The notes under the pieces were generated by a model that did no database searches, was not told the DNA's origin, and worked only from the letters and a program-made list of their open reading frames with translations. The position numbers were made by a program, and so were the translations under genes. Positions 62,696 to 64,000 of a DNA stretch of 64,000 bases are shown here, in pieces (the first letter of the stretch is position 1; each line of letters starts with the position of its first letter). This stretch comes from Pholis gunnellus. Its lineage: Eukaryota; Chordata; Actinopteri; Perciformes; Pholidae. The stretch is from NCBI GenBank assembly GCA_910591455.2, contig OU342806.1:11128926-11192925 (forward strand), in the 5' to 3' direction.

Positions 62696-63185
62696 CAATA
62701 AGTGTTATTTGCTGCTTATAGGAAGCTAAGCTGTGAGGTTTCAAATTTATAGTCAAACAATTTAGACTTTTAAGAATTGTGAAAGGTAGTTGGATGCTAA
62801 TTTAGTGAACACAGGTGATGAACTAATCCAATTTACTACCCACTGTGGCTAAGGTAAAAAAGGTTAATCCGTTGCTCAATGTAGGAGCATACTGGATGGT
62901 GCACTTTTCAAACTAAACCTATTTTATGTTACTTTTTCTTGCAGGCCTGTTATCTTATAGTACAGTATCAGACACCTACCAAGCATAACACATTGTATAC
63001 GTTCTTTTTATACTCAGTTTATGGTTTAGAACCCCCCGGATATAAACAAAATAATAATAAAATATAGTAACCCCATGAACTTTTAAAGCTGTGAGTGAAT
63101 ACAACTGATGTATTGTAGCAGCACAGTAAATACATTGACCCTGACTGAATCCTACAGAGAGTCACACCAGCAGGAATACACAGAT

Positions 63186-63187
<2 letters not shown>

Positions 63188-63256
<69 letters not shown>

Positions 63257-63440
63257 TGTACGTGTACGTGTGTGTGTACGTGTACGTGTGTGTGTGTGTG
63301 TACGTGTACGTGTGTGTGTACGTGTACGTGTGTGTGTGTACGTGTACGTGTACGTGTGTGTGTGTACGTGTACGTGTGTGTGTACGTGTACGTGCGTGTG
63401 TGTACGTGTACGTGCGTGTGTGCGTACGTGTGTGTACGTG
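63188..63440. repeat. Compound (GT)n and (TACGTG)n microsatellite
   Basis: A pure GT run to about 63,252 changes into an array alternating GTGTGT with TACGTGTACGTG to about 63,440. The array is purine-pyrimidine alternating throughout. Frames across it give low-complexity Cys/Val/Arg/Tyr translations and are not genes. Confidence 0.97.
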
Positions 63441-64000
63441 CGCATTCCTTTCTCTCTGTGTTGGTCTCATGCTTGTGTACATGTGCTTTCATGCTCTCAT
63501 TACCATCTATGTATGAATCCATGTGTTTGATTCTGGGTCATTTTAAATACCCTCATTAGGGTTAAAGCATTAGCAGCAACCTTCAAGTGTAAACATGTTG
63601 CTGCTGCTCACTTCTGAAAGAGGCTTGTACAGAAATAGGAATTTGGTTGATGGTTAAGAGTTGGGATTAGGAAGGGTACATCAGAATCTCAAAATAACAC
63701 CTGCCAAGCACCAAATGCAGTTCAATGTTTTATGGTGGATACTTAAAGGGACATATGATATACTGTGTATATTTATGAAGTAAATGGTGGCCGCATTTAC
63801 AACAGCAAAACATGAGTTTAAAGCTCTCACTACTTGTGCAGTATAATCAAAGTCTCATTCATGCAGTCGTATGCTCAGTACTTGCCAAACACGTGCATCT
63901 TTCTTCGCTTTAACGGTGGAGGCATGCAAGAAAAGTTTTCCTCAAGAATTCAGGGTAACTCGGGGTGAATAATTGATATACAAATGGTAACGTCGTGAAT

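Larger units (their letters stand above)
62422..64000 (+). other. ATP13A3 intron running to window end
   Basis: The donor GTAGGT begins at 62,422. No further exon was recognised before 64,000. The intron holds a dispersed repeat copy and the compound GT/ACGTGT tract. The last 500 bases are unremarkable. Confidence 0.6.

Noticed and set aside
63019..63559. Frames of 97-167 codons on both strands at the right end
   Set aside because: Translation of the compound GT/ACGTGT repeat.

Overview
The window is vertebrate nuclear DNA, almost certainly from a ray-finned (teleost) fish. It has split genes with GT-AG introns, long CA/GT microsatellites, relics of fish-type LINEs and small inverted-repeat elements, and degenerate TTAGGG repeats at its left edge. 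It contains four protein-coding genes, all in the right half, in the order FAM43A (minus), LSG1 (plus), TMEM44 (plus), ATP13A3 (plus, first two coding exons only). As I remember it, the same four genes are neighbours on human 3q29, and this supports the identifications. No tRNA, rRNA, CRISPR or bacterial-type feature was seen.

Layout: 1-770 is a degenerate telomere-type array. Its G-rich strand points into the window, which is the wrong way round for a left chromosome end. 771-33,400 is a gene-poor region with microsatellites, a LINE fragment, a 356 bp inverted-repeat element, other eroded repeats, two CpG- or CRE-rich spots and a weak two-exon small-ORF candidate. 33,426-35,252 holds FAM43A, whose coding part is a single exon. 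About 1.4 kb separates its start codon from that of the divergent LSG1 (36,607-41,377, 14 coding exons). TMEM44 follows at 42,576-48,210 (10 coding exons). A CpG-containing stretch near 51.3-51.55 kb is the likely 5' end of ATP13A3, whose start codon lies at 62,102; the gene continues past the window.

Functions: FAM43A is a PID/PTB-domain protein of poorly known role. LSG1 is the circularly permuted GTPase that releases the export adaptor NMD3 from 60S ribosomal subunits in the cytoplasm. TMEM44 is a multipass membrane protein. ATP13A3 is a P5B ATPase linked to polyamine transport. They do not form one pathway; they are an old linkage group.

The most notable observation is a pair of minor-spliceosome (U12-type) introns in neighbouring genes. 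LSG1 intron 10 has AT-AC ends with an exact ATATCCTTT donor and a branch-like motif 12 bases before the acceptor. TMEM44 intron 6 starts GTATCCTTA. Both were found because only these junctions keep the reading frame and family alignment. I found no clear sign of a wholly new biological system. All exon models were built by eye and have no transcript support.
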